Assembly (NCBI RefSeq): GCF_020740795.1
Contig: NC_067283.1
Coordinates: forward strand, 44,071,659-44,135,658
Direction: 5' to 3'
From: Apus apus
Taxonomy: Eukaryota; Chordata; Aves; Apodiformes; Apodidae
Length of the DNA stretch: 64,000 nucleotides
Shown here: positions 14,301 to 29,300 of the stretch, one piece after another
Layout of the letters: every line of letters begins with the position of its first letter
How positions within the stretch are numbered: position 1 is the first letter of the stretch
Program-made: the position numbers and the translations under genes
Notes under the pieces: generated by a model
Seen by the model: the letters and a program-made list of their open reading frames with translations, nothing else
Told to the model about the DNA's origin: nothing
The model's database searches: none

Positions 14301-17300
14301 TCCCTTCACTCAGATTTTTACTCTGGGTCCGTTTCGACAATCTTGTATGCAAACGTGTAAATGCTGATTTATAAATTTATACATATACATAGCTGTACAT
14401 AGTTGAACATGAAAATATAAGCAATATACTAATATTACAATATACTAATAACATAGAGAGCTATATAAAAATATTTACAGCGATATTATAGGACTCATAA
14501 TACAGAAAATGTAAAAAAAAGAACCCAGCACCTTATCTGTTATGTGCCTGCTGAGCAGAACCCAGACGGCAGCACCACCTTGTGGGCACTGGACCTCCAG
14601 CTTGTACTGAGGATTATTGGCCAGGCTGTAGGCATCCTTCACCGGACCCTGCTTTGCATCCCAAGTACTAAAAGTAATACAGAGATCTTATTAGATGAGG
14701 AAGATACTAATTCTTGCTTTGAAACCTAATTCCAAATCCTACATATATACAGAGCTGGCTATTATCTATAGCAAAGTTACTGAAGGGTAATTTTCTACTG
14801 GAGTCTGTGGTCAGATAATACAATCACATCAGAAGCATTATCTTACAACTTTATTTTATGAATGACTTCACTACAATACATGTGTGATAATTAAAAAATG
14901 CTAAATACCAACAGCCTGGCTGTTTGGTATGATGACTGCAACCACACAAAGCACAGAAAAAGATGAACCATTCAGGAAGCCCAGGCTACCCAACTGTAGT
15001 AATGATCACATACACCAGTATTAAGTTAAAAAGACCTATGCTTTTTTAACTGTAGAAATCCATATATAAGATATTATTAGTTTCAAAAGCTTGCCAATTT
15101 TTTTTCCCCTCCAGTTTTTTATTGAGGCAATTTTTATTTTAAAATTTGATCTGTTTCATGTTTGGAAGGGTATCTGCATGAAGTATTAGAGGCACCCTAT
15201 TGCAAAACCTGCCTGCTGCTTCAGGAACTGTCTAGAAAAGGAAAATGCATAGTGAAAAATAAAGAATGCTGATGACTGAATGCAAAGTGTGCCATACTGG
15301 GAGCAAAAGTGCATAAAGCTGTTCTTAAGTCCCACTGACCCTCCCACAGTTTTTAAAATGGAACATCTGCGGAAGACTGTTATCAACTAAGCTTCAAATT
15401 CTCACCATAATTACTCCACTTCTGATAGCAGTTGCTACTTTGTTAGGCATTTCCTCACACAGAGGAACGACAATTGCTAATAATACAAGGGAAGGCAGAC
15501 TAGTAGATGGGCTTTGAGATTAGCATACACATTACCTCATCTTGTTATGTCACCACAGTGTATTTTAGAATGAATTTGAACACAAAGATGGAAGGAGTCT
15601 TTGCAGATAAGCTCGAAAGTTGCATTATGGGTGAAAGAGCTTGTGCAGAGCTAACAGACACAGAAACAGTGTGGAAGCAGTGGCAAAGTGCAGCAGAGCA
15701 GAGTAGAAAAAAAATAGAGAAACCCTTGCTTTCAAAAACCGAGACACACTTATCCTCAAACTGGGTGACAAAAAGATTGAACGTGATGGATACTAGGTAG
15801 GAGAAAGGTATGTTCAGAAAAAAAAAAAACAGCAAGCAAGGAAGATTACTTATGGTAACTATGACTGGTAAAAAAATGGAGTTAGTTAAACTACTCTGAC
15901 ACCAGTGAATACACCCTGTAAAGACAACAGGCACTGCACAAATGACTTTCAACTGGCCAGGAAAATTAATTCCAAATAAAAACCACATCACTCAAGCACT
16001 GTCGGGTCACTGCTTAAAGATGGACTGTACAAAAATCTGATTACTATTCTGAAAGAGAGATGTGGGACTGAGGTCAGAATCTGGTTACACAAGCTTAGGT
16101 CCACAGCAACATCAAAGGTCACTGGAGTTTCAAGAATGTTACAGAAGTAATCAAAACCAAAGCCTGGACGGAGAATTTAAGTGTAAAGTCAGACTCAAAA
16201 GAGTATGGTTTGAGTTCAGCTCTCTCAGCTGTAACTAGAAAGAACGGAAGGAAGGAAACACCACCTCAGAACATTTAGAGAGGTACTGACAAAAGTTTTA
16301 TCTCTTCGACCAACCTGTGAATACACGTAGATTCTTTAAAAAGACTTGGGTTCCAACTCAAATAAATAACATCATAGTACTGGCACAGGTCCTCCCAGGA
16401 AATCCAGAAAATGCCTAAAATGGGAATGTTGTGAAATCAAGACAACTTCATTTTACTTGTATGGCAAAAGTCTCTTTCCAGGCAAATTATATAACTAATA
16501 TAAACCAACATTTCTGTAAAACTTAATAGTAACATCTGCATTGTCCAAATTTGTAAAGTCAAACTTCACCCCAAACCAAACAAATTAAACCAAGAAAACC
16601 AAGTTAGTCTTTGCTTATAATCAGGGACTTTCTGAAGCTGTCAGAACTCTCCTTCATTCTCAGGCACTAAGTAGAACCTACCAGAGGATCTTTGTATTGA
16701 GGGAGACATCATGAGGTGATTCTGACCTGCCTTCCCCTTTCCTAGGCTTCAGGAGTCATCCAGCACAACCAAGAACTCAATCAACAAGTATGTTTAAATG
16801 TATTTCTTAGGTACTTCATCCAATATCTACATGACTTGCTTTGGCACCCTGAATTTGCTTCATCTTTACAAAATTCTTTCTAATTAGAACATTATTCTAA
16901 CTCTCCATAGCTCCCTGTGTTGCTACTCCAGCCAACAGCAATGCTTGCAAGCTGACACACTCCTGATGAAACAAACTCTCAAACAGTTAACAGTCTTATA
17001 ATTCAAGTCTCTGACATAGGCAGTTGCAGACCTTGGAGCACTAAAAAAATTGCAGTCAGAATAGCTACACATTTAGACAAGACCAGAATGTAAATCAAGT
17101 CAGAAGAAACAATGCCCTTAAAATAATTAATGTAATTTTACATCAATTTTAACTACTAGATGTTACAGATATGAATTCCTTACTGAATGAATCAATAAAT
17201 ACATAATTAACTGATCTCTCATGGCTGTGAGAAAGCGAGGGCTACAATTCTTATATTGGTATATCAAAAGCTTTTTTTACACATTTGCAGGAGGCTCATC

Positions 17301-20300
17301 ATTAAATGCTATTATTTAATGGTTTTGGATCCATACTGTTACCAAGATAAAGTGGCACTGAACAAAAGGGCTCCATCACAGATACAAACAAACAGCAACT
17401 AGGATACCATAAAAAGAGCATACATCTCTTTCTGAATGTAAAATGCAGCTCCTGCAAAATTTCTGAACAGTCAGCATTCTGCCCTTCCACCAGCAAACCT
17501 ACATTGACTTTGCAGATGCTACACTCAGCTGCTCCCTAGGGAAGACAGGGCAGGACAACACTGAGAAGTATCATTCCAAGTGGTTTCTCTGGACAGTGCC
17601 TCTGTCTCAAAGACAGATCTCAATCTGCTCCTACAGCTGGAAATAGAATGTATGTAAAGACTTGTTTACAGATACATCAATGTAATGCAAGGGAATAAAA
17701 CCCACTTACCACCATTGTGCAACCTCAAATACAGGCAAGGCAAATTTAAATACTGCTTACAGTAAGCATGTTGACACAGCAACACTAACTTCTTGTCGAT
17801 GAATTTGAGATTAAAATTTTAAACAGTCTGGATTACTTAAATCCCAGACAAACCCGAAATGACAGTTTTAAATACATGATTATGTCCTAAACTTTTGGAT
17901 TATTTCATTTCTAGCATGTTTTACTCCCCATCCTGAAATGCTGAAGCATTTACTTTCACTTTTCTGCAGGGATACACGACAAAGATCTACATTATCTGAA
18001 AAGATAGTGACTTTTAAAGCCTTGTTACCATTGTCTATTTTCTGAGCTGTTCTGGGATCAAAGTTCAAGTACTTTTGCAATTCTGGGGTCCAATTTCTTG
18101 TGTCATTTTCACTGTATCGTCCCTTCCAACGTAAGTGGCTCCAGGGATTTTTCAACTGAAGAAATCGAAGTCCCTAAAGAAATACAAAATGAAATGGCTG
18201 GATTCATCTTGTCCATGTAATTTTTATGTTTATATGAACACAGAATATGGACTAATAGCTCAAGAAAATACAGCATCAAGCTTTCTGGAATTTCCCAATG
18301 GAGCTCTAAACAAAAAAGCCATTGGAATGAAAAATCAGAAGCTCTCCATTGCAGACAGGTTTCAAACAGGCATCTGAAAACATCATCTGTTTTACTTGAT
18401 ACCTTATATTCCCTTATATCCAAGACTGCATATGCATGAGTTGGAACTAAACCCCATTTTTCTCCTTCCTCTTCAGACATCACCCCTGTTGCAGTTGTGA
18501 TAAGGACATCTCCCTTGTGAAATCTGTTCAAAAAGAGGTGAAAAACAGCTTAAATTTTCAAGTTGCAAACTAACATTTGCCAGACACTGTAACAGTATGT
18601 TTTTACACTGCCCACAGTTTTGTGTCCCCAGCACAGGCCTCAAAGGGTCTGGAATTGCCAACTCACAACAGAGTTCTGCAATTGTTCTGAATTGAAACTA
18701 TTAATTTTGCAAGAATTATTGTTGTGAAGACATACTAGCATATTTCCCAGCCCACACTAAAATCCAAGTATGTGGTCAGCATCCCTAGACAGCTTACAGT
18801 CACTGGACTACAGATCAACACATTTTCACTCTAGCACAGGTAAACAACAGTGATGCTATAATGGCTAGATCCCATCCTAATTTCAGTCACACCAGCAAAT
18901 AGCAGTGCTGGTATATCTGAAAAGTCATTGACAACCAACTGAGAGCTCCTGACCTACTGCAAAAGTACTCTACAGAGTCACGCTTTTTTATCATGAATGC
19001 AGATGTTTCAGACAGCAGAACACCCCCTTCTACTGCACTGAAATGCCTAAGAAACTGGTTGCATAAACCTGTCTTGAAAGAAATCAAAGTACTTGCTAGC
19101 TGACATTTATACATTAGAGCTATATCTTTCACTATAAATAGACGTGTTAGGGTAGGTCTGAAGATCAGCACTGCAGCTTTGAGACTTTGCTGTCTCTCCA
19201 GGAGATTTACTAATGGGACATAATAACCAAGATCTTGTGATATGATTAGAAATACTGTATCTGCTCACTAAGGACAGCAGATAGTTCTGGTTTGACACAG
19301 ATCAATGCCAGAGTTCTGGGAACCGTGTGGGAACACAGAACACATTTCCTTCTACTTTAAACACTTGTATATTTGTTCCAAGATGCTCTTCTCTGACTCT
19401 ACAATCTCTTTTCTTCAACAAGAAATGGGCTATTTTTTTTTTCTTCATTTGTAAAGAAGAAAAATCACTTCAAACAATATTCCACAGTATTTTACTCTTC
19501 TCGTCTGTCAAAGCCACCAATTCCTCAATTTTAATTCCTCCAGAAAGCATATGGAGGTTTTACAAAGCAACATTTGCAGTAGTATCAAAATGCTATTGAA
19601 GAATCTGTGCTGACTGTACTGCTTTCACAGTGGTAACATAGCTACCACACAGCAAACATTTTAGTTACTTAGGAAAGAATAAACATGTACCTCTGATAAA
19701 GCATTCTGAAAGTACTGTCTTTATTGAAAGCTTGATTGTCAGAGTGCATAGCAATTCTTTCAGGTATCCAGCCAGTCAGTGCATGGAGATCAATATTCTG
19801 AAATACAAGCATCCAAAAAAAAAAATCAGAATAGATCATCCATCTATAAGCATATGATATCTGCATACAAATTATAAAAGCACCTTTAAAGAAATCAAAG
19901 TATGCACCAGTTAAAATATCGCTCTACATATAAAAGGCTAAAGATTTTATTAAAAATCCAACCAACGCCTAATCAAATGAATTTAAGACAACAACTCTGA
20001 ACAACCTTTTTTAAAACAAACAAACAAAAAAAGCTAGAAAATTAACTAATGAAAAAAACTGGAATTTCAGAGCAATGGAAGCCTAAGAGAATGATCAGTC
20101 ATTCTTAATTCTTTGATGTGTTATATTTATTTCATTCATTCACAGTGCTTCTGAGGCTGTGCTTTAAAAGTCTATTTGGAACCTTGCTATTATATATGCA
20201 TTTTAAATAATTTAAGTTTTACTTCTAGGGCTCAGAATTTGGGTTTATTATTCTGACACTGACATGTATTTCCATAAAAAGATGTTTTAATCTACCTGTT

Positions 20301-23300
20301 TCATTCATCTCCTTGAAACACTGCTTATTCCCTTTTACTTTGTACTCCTCAGAGCAAAGCTGAGACTATAAATGCATGAAGTGTCAATAACCAGCACTGG
20401 TGGGTGGGAACTTGAGGAATTACAAGTACAACACAGCCACTAAGTAACCCTGATCATAGAAGGAAGCTATAATACAGCTGAAAGCAAAGAGGGGCTGGAA
20501 TGGTAGAGATTAAATGTCACAAGTCAGGCTGTTTTTGCAGACAGCGAGTTAAGGGCATGACAACGGGAATAAACCACAGCTGCTCTCACCAGCTTCTGTT
20601 CTCCAAAACAAAGCAACCCGACACTGATGTAAACATACAGAGAAACATATGTTACATTTACCCATTATACAAAGCCACATTTGTCTCCCTAATTATTTTT
20701 CAAAAGGTAACGATTACCCAGCATAACCTCCAAGTACTGATTATCAAGATACCAACTAAAATGTGAACAGCACCATGGAATTAAAAATATGCTGTTGAAA
20801 TTTTAAAGAATTTTAAATTAAAATCAGAAATGCTTCCTAAGTAACAAACGAAGGTTACATGGGCTACTGATTTCAGTAAACAGGCCCTCTTTAGAAGAAT
20901 CATTTGCATGTCAGCCAAGCTGCAGTACAATGACTGTTTCTTTAGTAACCACATTATAGGAACCCATTACATATTTATGTAAATGAGGGGAATGATCTGA
21001 TAAACAAACTTTCACAGATCAAAGTACCCTGCCCATCAAGATGTCTTGGTCTTGCTATTTTGATGGAACAAATCTCATCAAGTACAGCTAAGCATATTTG
21101 TCAAAGAAAGAAACAGGAAAAAAAAAATTAAGAAAACATCAAATCCAACACTTGCCTCCCAAGGAATTTATTTCACTAGAAGGAAAGTTAATTGATCCAA
21201 GATAATCTACATAGAATTTTGCCTCTTAGAAATAATCTAATACTTACAGAATTTGATCCAGGAAAATCATATCCTCCCATGACCTTCATGTAAGCTTTTT
21301 CTATTAGTGATACCCATAATTCATTCTTATTGTTAGAATACGAGCAGAGAAGCTCCCCACTATGATCAACAGGTAACTGGTCATCTATGATTACCTGTGT
21401 GAAATAAACAAAACAAAAATCATCATGAAACTAATAAAGTTTTTTGGAAGTATTTAAAAAAAACAAAACAACAAACCTCAACTCTCATTAATATACGGCT
21501 TCTCAGACAGCCAGATCTGCCCATTGCTCTTAAACATGGACACTTCTGTCAATCCTACAGTGGTTTGCTCAAGTAAGAAACTCTATTGCCAGCTCTTACT
21601 TGCACTAGTCCACTGGGTGACCTGTGGTCACCTACCTTGCTTTCCCCTGTGTAAGATGAGGACGAATGCAGTGTGCTTTTGTAAAGTGTCTAATATCTAT
21701 TGAAAAAAGGTAACCACAGAAAAGTTCAGTATAATTACCAGTATTAGAAAAAGGAAATAAAAGCCTAACAATACCCCTCGCCTAACTAGGATACAGAGCA
21801 TGGAATGTGCTTGGTAGCTAGCAGAAAAATAAAAGTTATTTATCTGAAAGAAAACAAACTGTGTGTGCTATCACTTTCATAGTCTCTACTTCAATTTCTT
21901 TTTTCCTGAAAAGGGAAAAAGACATTAACATTTATTTTTTAAATTAGGTAGAATATATTCAGCACTATTATAGATTGTTACTGCAGTATTTGTAGTGATC
22001 TGAAACAGCTTCCCAGAACAGATGTGTCAGTTTCACATTGACATTAGTGTGCTCCCAACACAGACTGCCAACACTGTACATGTTCTGGTCAAATCCTGTC
22101 TGTGCCAGAAGGAATAATCCTTTTCACAGGAGAGCAACCAGCCATTCATCCTAACTAAAGGAAGCCATTAGGAGATATTTTGGAAAGCGTATTAAGAGCA
22201 AGGCAAAACCACAAATGCTACTTCCCTGAAACACTCATTCAGATTTTGGAATTTTGCAACTCAAGGATCCTGACCCAAAGGTTGTATCTAAGCAATATCC
22301 TTTGAGGACTTTCCCCTTACTCTCCCATCCCATGAACATGACTACACACTTTTGAACTCATTCATCACTCACTACAATGAAACATTCATCAGTCACTGTG
22401 ATCTGCAATAATCAGAGCTACATTTCAGTATTATATGAAGAAGTACATTATTTCATGTCCCTATTCATTGCACTGAAAAGAAAATGAAGTTGTTTGTGAG
22501 TATACAAAGTTCTATCATGTATCTTCAGGCATCTCCTCTCCTCACTGAAAATCTGTGGCGATTTGAATTAGTCCTCTATGGTCATCCCATGTCTATGCTC
22601 TTCCTTGATGTCCCTCTCTGCAATTTTTAGTTCTCTAACTTCCCTTCTAAGACAGAGTGGAAAAATTAATTACTTGCACACCCTATTCATAAATATTGCA
22701 TGTACAATTTTGTTCCTGTATGCTTTTCATAATTCTTTTAAGCAATATAAAATCCATTTGATATGAGTATTTTCATGAATGCATGCAGAAGAGATCTTGA
22801 CATTCTGTTATATACTTCACTACCAAAAAAAAATCTCAAAAGTTTGAATAATTAGAAAACACTTTCCAACTAAATGTATCCGAATTTTTTGCTATGCAAG
22901 CATAGCTTCAGAGTGAAGCAGATTAAGCCTTTAAAATATACAACTTAAACATTAACAGTATTTAGTCTTCCCAAAATCATTTACCTTTCTAGGTACACCA
23001 TTGATATGAAGCTTCACCATGTATTTGCCACATGGATTATATTCTGGTTCTCCCTTTTTATTCTGAGGGTAAATTATACTGTTAAAGAAAAAAAAAAAAA
23101 AAAAGGAGGGAGAAATTATGACAAATTACTTGGCTGTGCATACATTGATAACAATAGAAGTGGAATTAACAGTCAGTTTTGGGAATTTACACTGAACAGA
23201 AATATGGAATTTTTAATGAAAGAGCAACTAAAATTTAGTAAAAATGACAACGATGTTTGAATAGGTATTCTTTTCCAGGCATGGCTCTTGCTGCAGTCCT

Positions 23301-26300
23301 CTGCTTAATATATTAACAAAAAGAACATAAGTAACCTAATTGTTTCTCCAACAGAAGCCCAGCAAACAAATTTATCTTTGTATTCAACAAGTGGTATTTA
23401 CATATCTGTAGTATAAACACAGTATTCACCTGAATGACAAAAACATTTGAAGAGGGAGAAGACAATATAGAACTCAATGCTCAAAAAGCATACATAGTCA
23501 GTTCTAATGAGTATAGGTTAAAACAAAAAACAACAAAACAGGAGCAGTGTTCCCACACAGGTCTGGCAACAAGCTCCCAGCAGTCTGCCAAACCCACACC
23601 AAATTTATCACAGGATGCCAGCTGAGTAGAACTGAGATAGTGTTGTTAGCATTAATTTTACAATAAGATGAAAAAAAAACACGCTGGAGCAACAAACATG
23701 TTGCACAGCAGTTGGTGTAGCAAAAGTAAGTAAAATTTCTATTAAAAACCAAACAAAACCTTCCAAAATAGTTATTACTCCTCAGAGCACACCTGAAGTT
23801 AGACTCCAGAGTCTGTATATACATGTGAAAAAAGCTGGCTGACATGAGTCCCAGGGAGATGCAGGTGAAACAAGTGCTAATTTACACCGTGTCCAATTGT
23901 CATAGGACATATTGCAAAAGCTTGACAGCATTAAGTCTGAAAAGATCTTAGAAAGCAACAGCTACTTACCTTGTGATCAATTTTTTGTTATATCTTCTTT
24001 CATATGCTGCACTGATAGCCAGTGATGCCACGAAAGAACAATCTGACACTATTGTCTATAAAGAAAAGAAAAACAGTGAGGACCTTTACTACTAAATTAG
24101 ATACTGAAAGACAAATGGAATGTGTGGAGGGAAGGAAAATTGTTATCTAGTAATTTTCTTCAAAAGGGAAAGGATTTGAACCAAGACAAACAAAGTTACT
24201 ACTAAAAAGGCAGGAAACATACTCCTGCTCAACATGAGGCCACTATTATTAATAGCAATCAGAGGCAAGTGCAGATACCTCATCATTCAGTCACACTTAT
24301 TTCTTCCTTCCCAAAATACACTGTAATACAAACCATATAATATCTAATGGCATTATACTATTGCTGATTTCAGAACAGCTCGGGTCACCTGCAACGTAAC
24401 ACTAAGTGAGAGACTTCCACTATTCTCAATGGGCCTCTCTGCTTCCTGTCAAATAAAATTTAGAAATCTTGCCCACGACTTTTTCCATGCAGCAAGTTAC
24501 GTGAACCATTTGCTGCAGAGTACACCTTGCCTTTTTTCATACTGACCTTATTGCTATTTCTGGGAAACACGACTCCCATCTTAAATTAAAATTCTAATTT
24601 TTATTTCCCCTGCTAACACATTTGTTTATTCTGCATGGGATCTGAAGTGATACTATTTACCTATTTATTTATTCTAACGAGAACCAAGGAAAGCACTCTC
24701 AGATTTGGGGATTCCTTTTTGAACAAGAAGGTTTTGTATCTATGGCAATAAACTGCTAGCAACACACATTTCTCTTTAGGAACAATTTACCTGCTTTATG
24801 CTGAAACTCGACACAGTATAAATCATCGTAGGGTTATTTGTTATGTCATCTGGTCGCACCCATCTGGCAAACATCGCTTTCTGTTTGGGGGATAATGGTA
24901 ACTTTCCACATTTATCACTAGATTTAAGAGAGATAAAACGTAGAAATAAATCAACAGCAGTTTAGAAAAGCTTTTCGTGGTATCTCCAGTCTTATATGTG
25001 TCTGACAGATGGCGCAAAATACACATAGAACAACTACACAGCTTTGCATACAGAGCTGTAAAACTGTTTCAGAGAACACTAAGTTTGGGAATCTTAGGGG
25101 AGGGAAAAAGCAAAAATATTAACAAAATAAATAAAATCCAAGAGCTTCCTTCATGCAGCACTGAGCAGGGGGAAGAAATTCCAAAAAGCCATTTACATCA
25201 AGAGAAATTAAAATTCTTCCCTTTATTTCAATCTGATGAACTAATAATCAAAAGCTTCTTCAGTTCTGAAAATATTGAGGCTTTTGACTGACAATCCTTT
25301 AGCAGAAATTGAAAAAAAAAAACTCAGACAACCAACCCAAGTCTCTTTGTCTATTACAGTGATGTAGTCTTAATGTATTATTGTTGCTTATGAAAGAAGG
25401 TCTAGCAGTTCCATATCACCCTTCCTTGGAATAGCCCTTTACAGAAGAAAGAGCTATCACCTTCATTTTACTGATAATTGAGGCAGAGAGAGCTAAACTC
25501 ATTAGCATGCAGCAGCACCTGGAAATGGACACAAGTTGCCAGCCCAGCCCAATACTCCAAAGAACCAAATACAGTGTTGTCCTTCTAGGCCTGAAAACAT
25601 AAAAGCAAAACCACTGCATAGCAGGATCAGCTTACATTAAACAGTGTTAAGATCAGACTGCAAAAAGGAAGCGGCACTAATAAGAGATCTCTTCCTGAAC
25701 TATGCTTAAAAGCCTATTTAAATAATTTTAAACTCTGAAAAAGAAAACACAGAAATGCCAGACATGGGAAGGCTTTGAAAATAAAAGCAGAAGTGAATTT
25801 CAGCAATGGAATCACACTTACGAAAATGGCATGGGGAAGGCAAAACGCTCTCTCAGATCAACACTCATGAAAGGTACATACTCTATGCCATTGATTTTTG
25901 AAGTCTTCCTACAAAGCATAAGAAAACAATATTAAAAACTTACCTATCATCTTTCGAAGGCTGAGTTCCAGAAGGTAGCAACAAAATTAGTTTTTAAAAG
26001 CTAACAAAAGACAGTGCTTCTGAAAACAAGCAGACTACTTGAAAACAAAGAACCACTGTATTTATTGGGGTTTGAAACATGGAGTACTTGATGGCTCAGT
26101 CGCTCACTCTGCAAGTACGTATCTGCAGACAAATCACCATGCCAGGATAGAAGCAATTATCAGCAACAAACCTCTTTATAGTACTAGAAGTCACATTTTA
26201 AAATACATTTGTCTAAATAGAACTTCTGAAATCCCTAAAGCCTCTCAATGGAGAGAGTCTTAGGATAAGTGGACAGCAATTAACAATTAGCAACGTTTAG

Positions 26301-29300
26301 ATTTCATTTGACTGGGGCAGCATTTTGGAAAACTCTGTCAAACAGCAATAACAAAGTACTCCACGTGCTTATTAATATAGTTTTGACCAAAGCGCACAGA
26401 AAGCTACCTAAAAAAAACAAAAATAATATTTAAATGTGAATGCAATTTAAGTTTCAAACAAGGAGTTAATTGAAAAAGGTTTGCGAAATATTTTTAAATC
26501 ACATTGTGATTAAAGATGGAAAACAACTTGAAGCTCTCTTGCAAGACTAAAACAGCAACAAAAAAACACTGAAAAACACCCCAAAACACGCAAACCATCC
26601 ACAACACCAGAAACATTCTGGTGGACAGGCACTACAAGAAGAAAAAAAGTGAAATTTCAATAAGGCAACTCTCAATGCTCTGCAACGTTTCCAACACACA
26701 TAGATTTCTATCTTTATGACCATATACTCAGTCCATTTAATTCCCCTAAAGTCAACAAGCAGACTAAATATTTTATGATCAAATCCTGGACAGTGCTGAG
26801 CACCACCTCTGTCACAAACTATTTTATTGCACAGGGAGGAGCAGGAAAGTTGAAACACTTATCTGACAACGCTTTTATGGATTATTTGAAGCTTATTTCA
26901 GCCATACTAAAAAGCAAAACAAAAGATACCAAATATAACAGAACTTACAGTCCTATAAAATATTATGCTTCCTCAATTTCCAGTGAAGTAGTAGTTGTAT
27001 AATCTATAAACATCTATTTTGTACTACTAACTACACAGTACAAAGTATGCTCTGTGAATAAAAGCCACTAATTGCATTGGTGCAGAGAATTTAACGTGTG
27101 GGTAATACCAGAAATCGGGTTTGCAAGAGTGGTTTTCTGTTTATATACCTTGTGCTTCTACTGCTTCAATTCACAGAATCACAGAATCTTAGGGGCTGGA
27201 AGGGACCTGGGAAGATCATCTAGTCCAACCTCCCTGCCAGAGCAGGATCACCCAGAGCACATCACACAGAAACATGTCCAGGCAAGTTTTGAATGTCTCC
27301 AGCGAAGGAGACTCCACAACCTCTCTGGGCAGCCTGTTCCAGTGCTCTGTCACTCTCACACAATTGACTGTGTAAGATGCACAAATTATAACATTTGGGG
27401 AAAAAGTCTCTTCAGCTTACCTGAGTACTTCAATCTCCTCCGCCGTGTATCTCTGACCTTGAGATTCACTGGCTTGTACTGCTCTGATTGTCTGTGGCTT
27501 ATCGTTTAAAGAGAAGTCAGGTCCCAATGGAAAGAATGTTCTCACTGGCTGATTTGGTTTGGCTGCAGTTGACTTCTCCTTCTGAGATGACTTAGACACA
27601 GATTCCTTCAGTGCCTCTGCTCTAAAGCAAATAAAAATGCATTTTGTTTACAAAAATTATAAAAATAAACAACACAGCAATTGCTCAAATATTTCTTTTA
27701 TTGGTTCATGAGCCTGCATATATTAAATGGAGTGAACAGATGCCCAAATTGACCAATACCACTTTTACTAAGCAAATTCAATGTTGGATGCCAGTACTAC
27801 TTAATTTTCCTGTTCTGGAATAAATTAAGATATAGTATTTCCGATTAATATATAAGCTACTTTTGGCAGAACTTGTGACACTGTATTTGCCTTTAAATTA
27901 TGCTAATAGGAGAATGTGTGCAAGTGTTCATTGTACGAAACCTCCGAACAAGACCACTGAAACTTTCTCAGAGAAAGAAAACTGATTTGCATCCTTTCAT
28001 ACCTTCAGGATTTAATTTGTATAGCAGCTGCAACTGCAGTGAAAACTCACTAGCATCGTCACAGCCCAGCATTTCAACTGCTTGAAGACTGTATATTCAG
28101 GAGCCCTATTTTGTTGTTGTTGCATTAAGCTTCTGGATAGTCAAGTATTAGCAAAACATGGGTTGTTTTACTTTGGATTTTTTTGTACACAGACTGAGAA
28201 ATGCTGAAAACCACCTTATACTGAAACTTACAGCCCAGTGTAGTCTGTTATTTGCCACAATACAGCTGATTTAAGAGGAGTTCCATTGAACTTACACTCA
28301 TGTAACTTATTTCAGATACAGACTCCACTCCACTAAATCTACCCATACTGATACTGTCAAGATAAGCATTTCTCAGTTTCCACGCTGTCTTTCTTATGCA
28401 GGGATATAGACATCCTGACTTAGTGATGGCCCAAATTCAGCATTTTTATAGAAGCCAAAAACCGTAGTATAACACTCCAATTTGTATCTCTGAAGACCAA
28501 AGTAGAACATTGGTATTAACAAACGTAGCCCTTTCCTAATTCTTCAAGTCCCAAGACTACCAGAGGGTTGGCACAACTACTACTATATTCAGCAGTCACA
28601 CAGCTTGCAGCTGACTTCTCCTGTCTCCACAGAGAAGTCTTCAGGTCTACCCAGAACCAATACTCTTTGCAGTACAGAATGGACACACTAGGCTGAGAAT
28701 CCAACCCAGAGATTGCACTTAGGCCTGACAGCCAGTATGTTTACTACTATTGGCAATACTCACCTATCCAGGGCTTGTCGAGCCAGCTGTTTCAGTTTTG
28801 ACTGGAGGCCTGCTTCTGAAGTTTCAGTAGCCTTTAGTGCAAAATAAAAGAGAAAGCTGCACATCCAAAACCCCTCAGGTTTTATGGGCTCATTATGTTA
28901 AATTCCACTATTACAGATTACACAAACAGTAACTAGCTATTTTTTTTCCAATTCGCTTTTGAAACGAACAAACAGGTTGAAAAAAAAAAAAAACAACAAA
29001 CACAACAACAAAACAACACCTCAGCATAAAAAGCATATTAAGTAAGCAAGTCCCATTTTTTTCTTCTAGTGAATGTTCACGGAACAAAAGTGGTATTTAA
29101 AATTCGTCATGAGCAACACTGTATACACAAAAAATCTGCCAGAAGAATTACCCATATTAAAACACTATAGGCAGAAAGAAGACAAAAACAAATGTTAGGT
29201 ATGCTGCTGAGTTTAGATGTGTTCCTGTACTTTTCCCAAATAAGTAAAAAAAGAATCACGGTAACTTAGGAAAAAAAAAAATAAATCACAATGATTACTT

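Larger units (their letters stand above)
10897..25821 (-). other. CAPN7 introns 6-11 and 13-17, no recognised elements
   Basis: Between exons 6 and 18 the introns hold no LINE, LTR or RNA gene that I recognise. Homopolymers include T18 at 11286-11303 (intron 17) and A17 at 23088-23104 (intron 8). Intron 12 is only 229 bp. Spaces over 300 bp covered: 10897-11601, 11748-13983, 14060-14531, 14668-16314, 16415-18028, 18524-19690, 19798-21247, 21395-22984, 23079-23969, 24056-24790 and 24918-25821. Confidence 0.6.

Noticed and set aside
15545-15991. 148-codon minus-strand frame in intron 14
   Set aside because: Runs of Phe/Leu from T-rich DNA, and exons 14 and 15 join in phase without it.
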